Part shown: one piece after another, positions 43,463 to 52,347 of the stretch
How positions within the stretch are numbered: the first letter of the stretch is position 1
Layout of the letters: every line of letters starts with the position of its first letter
Assembly (NCBI GenBank): GCA_013138735.1
Contig: WTCE01000082.1
Location: forward strand, 1 to 64,000
DNA length: 64,000 nt
Source: Crocinitomix sp.
GTDB taxonomy: Bacteria; Bacteroidota; Bacteroidia; Flavobacteriales_D; Crocinitomicaceae
Direction: 5' to 3'
The notes under the pieces: generated by a model
Database searches by the model: none
Seen by the model: the letters and a program-made list of their open reading frames with translations, nothing else
Told to the model about the DNA's origin: nothing
Program-made: the position numbers and the translations under genes

Positions 43463-43963
43463 TTAAAACCGAAACCCCAACCCAACTTGTACCGCCTCGT
43501 ACCAGCCCAAACCTCCTTTAAAGAATAAACGACCATTGGATTTTTCATAACGATATCCAAGAAAAGTATTTGGTAAAGATGCGATATACGCTAAAGTTTG
43601 CCCTTTCAGTCCTTTTGCAAAATGACTTGTTATTCCAACTCCAATTTCCAACTTATGTGGTTTTCCACCAAATAAATACGTCACATTGGAATTAAATTGA
43701 GTACCAACGGTTGAATTATAGAGCCGTGCATGCCAAAGGCCGCCGTTTACTGCTAATCGAAATTGATGTTTATCACCCAACTGTAATAATGTGGGACTTT
43801 CATAACCAATACTTAAGGTCCGATAAACATGTAATGTTCCAGCGTTTAATTGAATTGATCCAAATCTCTGTGAGTGATTTGTCTTGTCCGAATCAGATTG
43901 ATCCTGCGCATTGCTATATGTGGCAAAGAGGATACTAAAAAGAAGAATGATGAAACGCTGCAT
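43463..43963 (-). CDS. Small outer-membrane beta-barrel-like protein
   Basis: 166 aa with signal peptide MQRFIILLFSILFATYSNAQ. After it come alternating strands ending in GGLGWYEAVQVGLGFRF, with C-terminal Phe, typical of small outer-membrane beta-barrels. No known family. Its ATG overlaps the stop codon of the upstream gene by one base (TAATG), so translation is coupled with the lipoprotein that precedes it. Confidence 0.65.
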   Translation of the reverse strand: MQRFIILLFSILFATYSNAQDQSDSDKTNHSQRFGSIQLNAGTLHVYRTLSIGYESPTLLQLGDKHQFRLAVNGGLWHARLYNSTVGTQFNSNVTYLFGGKPHKLEIGVGITSHFAKGLKGQTLAYIASLPNTFLGYRYEKSNGRLFFKGGLGWYEAVQVGLGFRF

Positions 43964-44916
43964 TATTTACCTGTTATTGCTTTACCAATGCGTTTATGCT
44001 CGCTTAAAACATTCGACGGTAAACCACGTGCTCCTATAGCGCTCGCAAAATCAAATCCGCTTGGCCAATGATACCCAATCATTCCAACAACATCCGTTTC
44101 AGCATTCGCTAACTTATAATAATTGCGGGCAACAACGTCCATGTCTAATTTAGATATACCAGAACTGCCATGTGCAAAAGGAATATAATGTGCATCCAAA
44201 ACAAGAATCAAATCTTGATGGTCTAATTTTTTTGATTTTAGATCCGTCAATTCAGCTTGAAAGTCTGAATTTGTGGCAGGATCTGCAAGGAAATAATGAT
44301 CAAAACCAATCCAATCAACAGAAGCGGGAACTTCTAATGCTTCAACTGCTGGGTAGGCTTCTACCAATAGAATAGGGATTGAAGGAATAGTGGCCTTGAT
44401 ATAATCACTTGCAGCCGTAAAGTCTTCAGTCGAAATTGAATTCCATGTCGGTTCTTCTCCAAGATAAAAGCAACCTAAGGCGCTAATGTCAGTATCAAAT
44501 TCATTGGTGCTTATAAAAGTGTCCCAGCGTTCCTTATAGTCTGTACGCAAATCATAATCCGAGCCGCTCATGGATTCGGTAGTGCCAACCAATTCAAAAA
44601 ACAATTCGTGTAAATGTAAAACACCTTTTACATCATAGGATTGCATCAACGTCAGCCGCTCACGGATATCATCTTCTGGCGATATCACTAATAAATCTGC
44701 TATATTAGAGAACGGCGCAACTTCATCAATATAATTGATCTTATCTGTATCATCCGTAGGATCATCCCAATAAACATCTACCAAAGTATAACCAAAATGC
44801 ACCAAATTAGGATTTGTTTTTTCAGGAAAAGCTTCTTGTATTTCTTCTTCTGTTTTCTTTTTACAGCTAATTAGTGCAAAACAAAGGAATAGGAATACTA
44901 TTGATGTGGATTTCAT
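43963..44916 (-). CDS. Lipoprotein with a glycoside-hydrolase-like (TIM-barrel) domain
   Basis: 317 aa from ATG 44916; the frame begins further up at 44967, but the lipoprotein signal MKSTSIVFLFLCFALISC starts at this ATG (lipobox LISC). The mature part has the alternation of a TIM-barrel hydrolase: VHFGYTLVDVYWDD, GVLHLHELFFEL, CFYLGEEPTW (possible acid Glu), PILLVEAYPA (possible second Glu), WIGFDHYF, LILVLDAHY, GMIGYHWP. It resembles periplasmic GH-like lipoproteins; catalytic residues cannot be confirmed. It precedes the small barrel protein and follows the META lipoprotein by 51 bp; all three sit on the minus strand. Confidence 0.65.
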   Translation of the reverse strand: MKSTSIVFLFLCFALISCKKKTEEEIQEAFPEKTNPNLVHFGYTLVDVYWDDPTDDTDKINYIDEVAPFSNIADLLVISPEDDIRERLTLMQSYDVKGVLHLHELFFELVGTTESMSGSDYDLRTDYKERWDTFISTNEFDTDISALGCFYLGEEPTWNSISTEDFTAASDYIKATIPSIPILLVEAYPAVEALEVPASVDWIGFDHYFLADPATNSDFQAELTDLKSKKLDHQDLILVLDAHYIPFAHGSSGISKLDMDVVARNYYKLANAETDVVGMIGYHWPSGFDFASAIGARGLPSNVLSEHKRIGKAITGK

Positions 44917-44967
44917 GATTGGTTCGTTTGCTATAAGTCGAATTGAAGTTTGAATTCCCCCATTCAA

Positions 44968-45675
44968 CTAATCTACTTTTTGAAAACGTAAGACTTCTTT
45001 TTCGTCCGCATTGTAAAAGTAAAGCGTCATGCTTTTGATTTTGAAGGAAATAGTTTCTTGTAAAAGCGATAAGAAAAGCGTTTCTTGTTTAATATCAGGG
45101 CACATCATTTTAGTTCCTGCAATCGGCCCAAATTGAATAGATGAAGGACTGTACTGAATGATTTTTCCAAAATATTGATTACACATACCTTTCCCCATCA
45201 CTTTCATGGTTGTAAGGTTAATCTCCATATTTGGTCTAGTTGAAGTAATCTCTAAAACTTCACCATTGACGTGAGTTGCTGCCCAAATGTCATAAATTCT
45301 AAAATAGTTAGGATCTCTTTCTTTCGAAATTATTTTGCTCAAAGCGATCGCGGGCTTTCCTTCCGTCATGACTTTTGACACTTCTAATTGATAGATATAG
45401 CCAGGTTCAAATTCAAAACCTTGAATTTCCTCATAAATGCAATCCCAATTTCCTTCTGGCTGCATTGTTCCTTCTTGCGTTTGATAAAAATAAATTATCG
45501 GTACAGTGCCAGAACAATCCTTTTTGGAACTATTCACCCAAATAACATCCGCATCTGCGTCAACAGGTATGACGACTTCGCCGGGTTGTTCTTTTTTTTC
45601 TTCCACTTGTTTCGTTGTTCCGCAAGCTGCGAGTGAAATTGTAGCTATTGCAAAAAGTAATTTATTTAAGGCCAT
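44968..45675 (-). CDS. Lipoprotein with DUF4377 and META (HslJ-like) domains
   Basis: 235 aa. Signal MALNKLLFAIATISLAAC with lipobox LAAC. Residues ~40-130 (VIWVNSSKKDC, GFEFEPGYIYQLEV) fit DUF4377. Residues ~130-235 are a META domain: IWAATHVNG, RPNMEINLTTMKVMGKGMCN, YFGKIIQ, IQFGPIAGTKMMCPD. The two domains often occur together in Gram-negative lipoproteins linked to heat-shock protein HslJ. Exact role not known; members affect drug tolerance or surface stability in some bacteria. Confidence 0.8.
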   Translation of the reverse strand: MALNKLLFAIATISLAACGTTKQVEEKKEQPGEVVIPVDADADVIWVNSSKKDCSGTVPIIYFYQTQEGTMQPEGNWDCIYEEIQGFEFEPGYIYQLEVSKVMTEGKPAIALSKIISKERDPNYFRIYDIWAATHVNGEVLEITSTRPNMEINLTTMKVMGKGMCNQYFGKIIQYSPSSIQFGPIAGTKMMCPDIKQETLFLSLLQETISFKIKSMTLYFYNADEKEVLRFQKVD

Positions 45676-45773
45676 GTTGCTTATTTTGATCTAAGATAGA
45701 AAAAATCGTGCCTGAAAAGCGATTGTATTAACGCAAAGTAAGGAGCAGGGAGTAATTGTAAGAACATGGCGGA

Positions 45774-46307
45774 TCAATCAGCTTTATTTTCGAATTGAAC
45801 TTCCCATTCGTCTAAACTGTACACTTTTGTTCCAAATACCAATGTGACAGCACCAGCAGTTAGCAGTGCGCCCCCCACAAGCATGCCGCCGTTTGCTAAG
45901 AAAGAAGATCCAGCGGCCACTAATCCACTCGTATTAGACGTTGCGATCTTCAGCTGAATGCCGGCCATCAGGAGGGGTCCACCAGCAGCAATTAGTACTA
46001 TTCCTATTACTCTCCCAGCTGGTGGGGTAATCCTAATTTTCTCAATATCATTGATGTTTATCGCTTCATCATTTAGTAATAAGGTGCTATCGTTATAGTA
46101 TTTGATATGACCTATAATGGGCTTTTCAACTTCTTTAAACCAAACTTTAACTTCATCCGATTCATCCACAGTTTTGGAGGTAATGTCATTGGTCTTGTTC
46201 TTAAAAAAAATATTTTTATCCAATTGCGTTGAATCTGTTTGCGCATAGCTGCCATTCAGCAAGAAAAAGAATAGAAAATATTTAAAAAATTCAAGGGCCA
46301 TATGCAA
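45774..46307 (-). CDS. Exported protein of a tandem paralogous pair, copy 1
   Basis: 177 aa with a hydrophobic N-terminus ending SYAQ. Shares with its upstream neighbour the order KNIFFKNKT, W-x-K-E-V-[ED]-KPI-x-G, S/N-DSTL, INDIEKIRITPPAG, then two glycine-rich hydrophobic stretches (IGIVLIAAGGPLL and GGALLTAGAVTLV) and a conserved end YSLDEWEVQFENK. The hydrophobic stretches may be membrane helices. No known family. The paralogue starts 5 bp away, so they form one transcript. Confidence 0.65.
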   Translation of the reverse strand: MHMALEFFKYFLFFFLLNGSYAQTDSTQLDKNIFFKNKTNDITSKTVDESDEVKVWFKEVEKPIIGHIKYYNDSTLLLNDEAININDIEKIRITPPAGRVIGIVLIAAGGPLLMAGIQLKIATSNTSGLVAAGSSFLANGGMLVGGALLTAGAVTLVFGTKVYSLDEWEVQFENKAD

Positions 46308-46312
46308 TAAAG

Positions 46313-46840
46313 CTAGTGTTTTTTATTTTCGAATTGAATTTCCCATTCGTCTAAATCGTACTTTTTTGAATCAAGAACCAACAATACAACTCCTGCGCTT
46401 GCTATTGGCACGCCCACAATAACTCCAGCTGCACCCATTAAAAATAAAAAAACACCTCCGGATCCGTATGCACCCTCAGCTTCCGACATTATGTAGAGAC
46501 CACCAACTGCAGCGGTTCCTCCAAGAGTGATCAACACTGTTCCTATGAACTTTCCACCAGGTGGCGTTATCCGAATTTCTTCAATATCCTTAATCGCTAT
46601 CACTTCTTCATTAATTGAAAGGGTCGTATCGCTTAAGTAGGTGACATACCCTTTGATAGGTTTGTCAACCTCTTTTAGCCAAATTTTGACTTGATCCCAT
46701 TTGCTAATGCAATTTGAATTGATTTCTTTGGTTTTGTTTTTTAGAAAGATTCGCTTTTCAGTATTTGTTGAATCCGTTTGTCCAAATACCACAAAATTGA
46801 GTGCTAGAATTGCAATAATCAATACATTTTTCAACAGCAT
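46313..46840 (-). CDS. Exported protein of a tandem paralogous pair, copy 2
   Basis: 175 aa, paralogue of the following gene on this strand. Signal-like start MLLKNVLIIAILALNFVVFG. Shared blocks: KRIFLKNKTKEI, WLKEVDKPIKGYVTYLSDTT, IKDIEEIRITPPGGKFIG, then GGTAAVGGLYIM and GVPIASAGVVLLVL as possible helices, ending YDLDEWEIQFENKKH. The pair lies at the end of a run of minus-strand envelope genes and is divergent from the flippase. Function unknown. Confidence 0.65.
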   Translation of the reverse strand: MLLKNVLIIAILALNFVVFGQTDSTNTEKRIFLKNKTKEINSNCISKWDQVKIWLKEVDKPIKGYVTYLSDTTLSINEEVIAIKDIEEIRITPPGGKFIGTVLITLGGTAAVGGLYIMSEAEGAYGSGGVFLFLMGAAGVIVGVPIASAGVVLLVLDSKKYDLDEWEIQFENKKH

Positions 46841-46954
46841 ATTTTTGGGATTTAGATCTTGCTTACATTAACGAAAGAGATCCTAAATTGGTTGGCGACT
46901 TCCATTTTAAAACAAAATCCCATATTTTCCGTATGTAGAACTGTAGTTAACATC

Positions 46955-48400
46955 ATGCAAAAAAAGTTTTTATCTAATCTGCTCTTAATAGTGGTTTTAA
47001 ACCTATTGGTTAAACCATTTTATATTCTAGGAATAGATGCTGAGGTGCAGAATAGAGTGGGTGAAGCGGTCTATGGAAATTATTTTTCTCTTTTAAATTT
47101 TTCTTTTTTATTGAACATCCTTCTAGATTTAGGGCTGACTAATTATAATGCCCGAAACATAGCACAGCATCCGCAGCAAATTAGCAATCATTTTGGTAAA
47201 ATATTGGCCATTCGATTCTCCTTATTTTTTCTGTATGCCGTAGCAACTATTATTTTTGCAGGAATTATAGGCTATACAGGGCAAGAGTTTTATTTGTTGG
47301 GCTTATTGATGGTGAACCAATTTTTGGTGGCCATAGTACAGTTCTCACGGTCTAATTTTGCTGGGCTTCATTTATTTAAAACAGATGCTATAATTTCCAT
47401 TCTTGATCGTACCTTATTAATAGGTATTTGTAGTGCCTTGCTTTGGACAGATTGGTTTGGCGGTGAAATGAAAATAGAATGGTTCATATATGCACAAACC
47501 GTCGCTTATGGAACCTCTGCTTTAATTGCGGTGGTCTTATTGCTTATCAAAATTGGCAAGGTGCGGCTATCCATCAAAAAACCATTTACGCTTTACATAT
47601 TGCGACAAAGTTTCCCCTATGCGTTATTGATTCTGTTAATGATGATGTACAATAGGATTGATGCCGTAATGCTAGAACGTTTATTGCCTAATGGTGATGC
47701 CGCTGCAGGAATATATGCGCAAGGCTTTCGTTTATTGGATGCGGTAAATATGTTTGCCCTACTTTTCGCAGGTTTATTGCTTCCTATATTTGCACGGCTT
47801 TTAAGAAAAAAAGAATCTATTGATCAAATGACTGCGCTAGCGTTTAGAATGTTATTTGGCATTAGTATTATTGTTGGAACTACCTGTTTCTTCTTCCAAA
47901 CAGAATTGATTGAACTGCGCTATGAAGGTAGTTCCACAGAATCTGCTGTCTCTTTTGGGTTTTTAATTCTAAGCTTTATTCCAGTTGCCATAACCTATGT
48001 TTTTGGAACTTTATTAACTGCGAATGGAAGCTTACGTTATTTAAATCAAATGGCCTTTGCTGGGGTGATTATGAACGTACTAATGAACTACTTTTTCATA
48101 CAATCAATGGGTGTGGTTGGGGCGGCACTCGCGACATTAATCACGCAAGGTGTAACGGCTATTGTGCAAATGGTAGTAGCATATCGTTTGTTCAAATTTA
48201 AATTTAGTTTTAAATATTACGCATCCTTTATAGGTTTGGTTGGTGGATTATTAGGTGCTTATTATTTCTTGAATGTGACCTTTACCAATAGATTGGAACT
48301 TATAATTCCGTACTTTATATTTGGAGTTGTACTTGGGTTTTTACTCGGGATTTTCAGAATCAGTGATTTGAAAACCATTGTGGTGAAGGAAGAGACTTAG
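46955..48400 (+). CDS. Oligosaccharide flippase family (Wzx/MVF-like) protein
   Basis: 481 aa from ATG 46955; the frame opens at 46859, but the added 32 residues are not typical and the internal ATG starts the first helix. About 13 hydrophobic helices run through the protein, with the polysaccharide biosynthesis pattern: VYGNYFSLLNFSFLLNILLD and LTNYNARNIAQHP after helix 2, and a ADGYIA-like segment AGIYAQGFRLLDAVNMF in the middle. Predicted to flip lipid-linked sugar units across the inner membrane. It overlaps the end of the convergent lipoprotein gene by 41 bp. Confidence 0.82.
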   Translation: MQKKFLSNLLLIVVLNLLVKPFYILGIDAEVQNRVGEAVYGNYFSLLNFSFLLNILLDLGLTNYNARNIAQHPQQISNHFGKILAIRFSLFFLYAVATIIFAGIIGYTGQEFYLLGLLMVNQFLVAIVQFSRSNFAGLHLFKTDAIISILDRTLLIGICSALLWTDWFGGEMKIEWFIYAQTVAYGTSALIAVVLLLIKIGKVRLSIKKPFTLYILRQSFPYALLILLMMMYNRIDAVMLERLLPNGDAAAGIYAQGFRLLDAVNMFALLFAGLLLPIFARLLRKKESIDQMTALAFRMLFGISIIVGTTCFFFQTELIELRYEGSSTESAVSFGFLILSFIPVAITYVFGTLLTANGSLRYLNQMAFAGVIMNVLMNYFFIQSMGVVGAALATLITQGVTAIVQMVVAYRLFKFKFSFKYYASFIGLVGGLLGAYYFLNVTFTNRLELIIPYFIFGVVLGFLLGIFRISDLKTIVVKEET

Positions 48401-48956
48401 ATTTTAGGTAATAAAGTTGCGTTCCAGGATGATAAAGATCTTTAAAAATTTTATCCATTCCCGTAGAGCCGATTGGATTTATTTCTGATGTAATCAAAAC
48501 ACTTGCAGGATTGCCAAGTCCAATGCCACCAACATGTTTCCTCAGGTTAATGCTGTCTGGAACGAAAATGTTTATTGGGGTGGTATCCTGAAAAAGGGGA
48601 AAAGTTGTTTTATAAACTTCCAATTCATCTCTTTCATTTATATGCACGGATCCTCCAGTAGTTGGGTTTATCCAATCAATGTATTTATCAGTTGGTCGTA
48701 AATTATAAATGTCGATTCTTTTTTTCTCCGCTTCGGCATAACTGTAAGTACCTGAATTAGGTCTTGGAAGCTTAATGACTTCCATATAATTGGTGTCAAT
48801 AGTTAAGTCGGCAGGAAAGTGAACAATCTCATTTTCTGAATGGGCCACTGCCGAATTCGATTGACTGATTTCGGTTAAATCCAACCTGTCAGGTTCGCTA
48901 GAGGACGAGTTCTCACAACTAAAAAAGAGTAAGCAGGTTATTGTATTAAGAATCAT
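48360..48956 (-). CDS. Lipoprotein, unknown function
   Basis: 198 aa from the ATG at 48956 (the frame starts 21 bp earlier, but this ATG begins the lipoprotein signal MILNTITCLLFFSC). After the Cys there is a serine-rich spacer (ENSSSSEPD) and a mixed alpha/beta domain containing VHINERDELEVYKT and INIFVPDSINLRKHV. No family recognised. Its 3' end overlaps the flippase 3' end on the other strand. Confidence 0.6.
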   Translation of the reverse strand: MILNTITCLLFFSCENSSSSEPDRLDLTEISQSNSAVAHSENEIVHFPADLTIDTNYMEVIKLPRPNSGTYSYAEAEKKRIDIYNLRPTDKYIDWINPTTGGSVHINERDELEVYKTTFPLFQDTTPINIFVPDSINLRKHVGGIGLGNPASVLITSEINPIGSTGMDKIFKDLYHPGTQLYYLKSKSLPSPQWFSNH

Positions 48957-48977
48957 ATAGGACCTATAGAAGATCAC

Positions 48978-49286
48978 CTAGAAAACTGTTAAAAGCACCA
49001 ACATCAATCCAAGTAAGATTGTAACGGCAACTAAACCTTTGGTGAATTCCAATAAATTCCATCTAAAATTGGTGAAATAAAATAAAAACATGTTTGGTAG
49101 CATGGAAAAGATGAAAATATCTTGTTGCTCATGTCCATGAATTGCACGGGCGATATAACCCGAAAAGTCAACATCAGTACCAATGGTTTTAACAAAATAC
49201 GAGATGATAAAACCAAGCACTGGTAAAAACGCTCCCAATAGCACACCAATTAAGGCTTTATCCATTTTCTTTAATTTCTCCTTCAT
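48978..49286 (-). CDS. Small membrane protein downstream of surE
   Basis: 102 aa with hydrophobic segments at about residues 12-32, 58-75 and 82-102. It starts 1 bp after the stop of surE on the same strand, so both are co-translated. Small membrane proteins of this type follow surE in several flavobacteria, as far as I recall; no function is assigned. Confidence 0.65.
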   Translation of the reverse strand: MKEKLKKMDKALIGVLLGAFLPVLGFIISYFVKTIGTDVDFSGYIARAIHGHEQQDIFIFSMLPNMFLFYFTNFRWNLLEFTKGLVAVTILLGLMLVLLTVF

Positions 49287-49287
49287 A

Positions 49288-50061
49288 TTATTTCTTTAAA
49301 TCCCATTCATTTAAACTAGAAATGAGGTGGTGTGCTGTCATATCAAATTGTGTTGGAACAATGGAAATATAGTTGTTTTCCAATGCCCAAATATCCGTAT
49401 CTTCTCCCTTGTCTGTCGTTGTGAATTTGCCCGTGAGCCAAAAATATTCACCACCAAAAGGATCATTTCGTTTATCGAAAGAATCTTCCCAAAACGCTCT
49501 ACCTTGCCGGCAAATTTTAGTTCCTTTTAACGCCTTCTTTTTACCTTTAGGGATGTTTACGTTCAAACATACGCCAGACTGCAAACCATTTTCTAGCACA
49601 CTTTTAGCAATTATAGTGGCATAATGACCCGCAGCTTCAAAATCTGCATCTGAACTGTGATCTAATAATGAAAACCCAATTGAAGGAATACCTTCAATTG
49701 CCCCTTCAACCGCAGCAGACATAGTACCCGAATAAAGTACATTAGTAGCCGCATTAGAGCCATGATTAATACCAGAGACAAGGAGCGTAGGACGCTTTTT
49801 TATAATCTCATAAATCGCCAATTTCACACAATCAACTGGTGTGCCTGAGCAAGTATAAGCTTCTATTCCTGGAAATTGATTTGATTTTTTTAAACGTAGT
49901 GGGTCATGAATTGTAATCGCATGTCCCATTCCGCTTTGGGGTTTGTCTGGAGCAACGATCACAATATCTCCTAATGGTTGCATTGATTTTACCAGTTGTG
50001 CTATTCCCTTGGCGGATATGCTGTCGTCATTGGTAATTAAGATAAGTGGTTTTTCCTCCAT
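49288..50061 (-). CDS. surE: 5'-nucleotidase SurE
   Basis: 257 aa, normal length. The N-terminal metal site is present: LILITNDDSISAKGI (N11, D12, D13), followed by IVAPDKPQSGMGHA (Ser of the active site), VKLAIYEI and LVSGINHGSNAATNVLYSGT. SurE is a Mg/Mn-dependent phosphatase acting on nucleoside monophosphates and linked to stationary-phase survival. It heads a small minus-strand unit with the membrane protein behind it. High confidence. Confidence 0.95.
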   Translation of the reverse strand: MEEKPLILITNDDSISAKGIAQLVKSMQPLGDIVIVAPDKPQSGMGHAITIHDPLRLKKSNQFPGIEAYTCSGTPVDCVKLAIYEIIKKRPTLLVSGINHGSNAATNVLYSGTMSAAVEGAIEGIPSIGFSLLDHSSDADFEAAGHYATIIAKSVLENGLQSGVCLNVNIPKGKKKALKGTKICRQGRAFWEDSFDKRNDPFGGEYFWLTGKFTTTDKGEDTDIWALENNYISIVPTQFDMTAHHLISSLNEWDLKK

Positions 50062-50359
50062 AATTTGGTTTCTGGAACAAAGTTAGTGATTTCGAAGATC
50101 AATGATCAATTAACAATGTTCAATTATCAATTCAGTTGACTTTTTTTAACCGAAAGGAACAGGCAAAAGGGATTAGATAAAAGTCATTAGCTAATATGCA
50201 AGAGGCAACAAAAGGCAAGAAGCAGAAGGCATTCGTTCGTCAAATTTCAAAGCTGGATGTATAACTATCAATCTTTCAATTAACATTGGAGATATTATCG
50301 AGAAGAAGCACCTTAACACTTAATAATTAACACAAATCACTGATAAAGAGCGAAGCGAA
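50062..50359. other. Intergenic region with degenerate repeats
   Basis: 298 bp, no gene. It holds simple alternating repeats (ATCAATGATCAATTAACAATG..., TTCAATTATCAATTCAG), a purine-rich stretch (GGCAAAAGGGATTAG...CAAGAGGCAAC) similar to one at 42255-42295, and GAGCGAAGCGAAC, the reverse complement of a unit at 40031. These look like remains of several short repeat families. Confidence 0.45.
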
Positions 50360-50878
50360 CTAATACCTTCTTAAGTAAAGCAAAAGCCCATTATAGGGAA
50401 TCAAAACACGCCCATCTGATAATTGACCAATACCGTAACAGTCCAAATTATCTGTTTTATGTACCCAAATGTTCGGGGGTAAATCGGCTGGAATGTTTTC
50501 AGGAACTTCACCAAAAATGCGGAATAAATAATCTTCCGTATTCATGATTTCACTATCGTTTATTTTATATGAAATCGTATCAATGTCAGTTCCTGCAATA
50601 ATTGTATCACTAATTTCAATGGCTGTGCCTACTGCTTTAATAGCTTTTTTAGCATCCGAAGAATTGATTTGTAAGGAATATTGTTCAATGATAAATTTAC
50701 CTTCAATGTCTGGTTTAGAAGCCTCTTGGCCAAGTTTTTTGAATGATATATTTGGTAAACTCTGTGCACCAGTTGTGGTAACACGTTGTGCACCCATTTT
50801 TGGAGCTGTTTTCGTGCTGTCCTGTCCATAAGAAAGGGACACTAATCCGAATAGGATAAAACTCAATACAATTTTCAT
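50360..50878 (-). CDS. Exported protein, unknown function
   Basis: 172 aa. Signal peptide MKIVLSFILFGLVSLSYGQ. The mature part is mixed: a polar linker, then VGTAIEISDTIIAGTDIDTI and IWVHKTDNLDCYGIGQL near the end. No T9SS sorting domain, no lipobox. No family recognised. Confidence 0.6.
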   Translation of the reverse strand: MKIVLSFILFGLVSLSYGQDSTKTAPKMGAQRVTTTGAQSLPNISFKKLGQEASKPDIEGKFIIEQYSLQINSSDAKKAIKAVGTAIEISDTIIAGTDIDTISYKINDSEIMNTEDYLFRIFGEVPENIPADLPPNIWVHKTDNLDCYGIGQLSDGRVLIPYNGLLLYLRRY

Positions 50879-51009
50879 AATTTGATTTTCTAACGAACAA
50901 ATTTAGTAAGAAAACTATTTCCAAACCGGCAGTAAATAGCCTTTGTTCTTAATTCATATAATATTACTCCAGTCAAGTCAATTTTTATGCCAGAATCTTT
51001 AGAAGGCAA

Positions 51010-52347
51010 TTACCAACCACTTCCAGCGCCTCCGCCTCCTGAACTACCTCCGCCAAACGATCCGCCTCCACCTGAGAAACCGCCACCACCGCCACCGCCG
51101 AATGATCCACCGCCGCTATAATAACCGCCTGATCTAGTTTTTTGCTTTCGCGGAATGGTATAGGTTTTGATTTTGGTATGCTTGCAATTTTTACATTCAA
51201 ATTTCTTTTCTCCTTTACCTGAGCGTGAATAAGTAGCCGCCTTTATAGTCCTATCGTAGAGTTTGATATAGGTTTTATACTTACAATTATCGCATTTATT
51301 ATAGGGGGTAAACCAGTTTTTATAAGGTAATACCACCAAGTCCGTTCCAGCTTCATTAATCCAAACATCATAATCAACAGAGCTTACAATTTCTTCAGCA
51401 ATTTGCCCTTTATTTAAATAGACGTCTTCTTCTTTCTCGCTCAATTTATGCAATAATTCACCTGATTTGAATCCAACTCGATCCATATTTCGCCAACGGT
51501 GCATATTTTTCCGTGTATAAATAACTAAAAAGATAAATGGAATAGGGGCAATGAAGTAAAAAACATACATGCTCCAAAACTTCATGAATCGGTAGCGCTT
51601 GTGTAAGTCGTTGGTGCGATAAACAATAAATAAAAAGATGAAATAAACAAGTGTCAAAAGCAAACAAAACCCAACGTAAAACAGGAATACTGGATGCCTA
51701 TAAAAAGGCCTTGATTGTGTGATTGATCGATCACCATTATCGGCATCAATTGTGTCGGAATCGTACAATACTTCTTTGCCATTTAATACATCATTAACCG
51801 CCTCAACTCCACGAATTACACCCGTTGCATAATCATTCTTTTTGAAATACGGAACCATATGTTCTTGCTGAATTTTATAACTTTCAGCATCAGTCAAAAC
51901 GGTTTCCATTCCATATCCCGTAATAAATTCAACGCGGTGGATATCATTAACAACTAGTATTAATAGACCATTTTTCGTTTCATCATCACCGATTCCCCAA
52001 TAGTTAAAGAGTTCCGTTCCCCATAAATGTGGATCGGGATTACCTATTGAATTGAGGCAAACGACCATGATTTCATAATCTTTCTCAGCTTTCAATTTGT
52101 CAACTATGCTTTGGATTTTATCTTCGGCAAAATCGGGCAGCATAAAATGTGGATCTGAAACATTTTTATCGTCAGAAACCTTAGTATTAGGAACGTCCTT
52201 TACATCCGTATAAAAACCGCTGGTATTTATGCCATCATAGTTTTTGTTTATATCACGTGTTGATAGGCCGCTATAGTAATCGTCAATAGAAAAGGACGTA
52301 AAACTAGTACAGGCAATGAAAAGAAATAGGAGCCAATTAGTCCTCAT
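51010..52347 (-). CDS. TPM-domain protein (YgcG-like) with zinc ribbon and Gly-rich tail
   Basis: 445 aa from ATG 52347; the frame opens 36 bp earlier, but this ATG starts the signal segment MRTNWLLFLFIACTSF. Residues ~55-190 form the TPM fold (DYEIMVVCLNSIG, WGTELFNYWGIGDDETKNG, GMETVLTDAES). Two membrane helices follow (~215-270). A Cys-pair ribbon comes next: CDNCKYKTYIK ... CKNCKHTKIKTYTIP. The last ~45 residues are Gly/Ser repeats (GGGSFGGGGGGG) ending GW. Its start codon overlaps the stop region of the TPR-LemA gene by 11 bp. TPM proteins paired with LemA occur widely; their joint role is unknown. Confidence 0.82.
   Translation of the reverse strand: MRTNWLLFLFIACTSFTSFSIDDYYSGLSTRDINKNYDGINTSGFYTDVKDVPNTKVSDDKNVSDPHFMLPDFAEDKIQSIVDKLKAEKDYEIMVVCLNSIGNPDPHLWGTELFNYWGIGDDETKNGLLILVVNDIHRVEFITGYGMETVLTDAESYKIQQEHMVPYFKKNDYATGVIRGVEAVNDVLNGKEVLYDSDTIDADNGDRSITQSRPFYRHPVFLFYVGFCLLLTLVYFIFLFIVYRTNDLHKRYRFMKFWSMYVFYFIAPIPFIFLVIYTRKNMHRWRNMDRVGFKSGELLHKLSEKEEDVYLNKGQIAEEIVSSVDYDVWINEAGTDLVVLPYKNWFTPYNKCDNCKYKTYIKLYDRTIKAATYSRSGKGEKKFECKNCKHTKIKTYTIPRKQKTRSGGYYSGGGSFGGGGGGGFSGGGGSFGGGSSGGGGAGSGW

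Noticed and set aside
46859-46954. Upstream TTG start for the flippase
   Set aside because: The added residues break the first membrane helix pattern and overlap the divergent promoter region.
51010-51120. Gly/Ser-rich end of the TPM protein as another Gly-rich surface domain
   Set aside because: Short Gly-rich tails ending GW are normal for TPM/YgcG proteins and unrelated to the triplicated genes.
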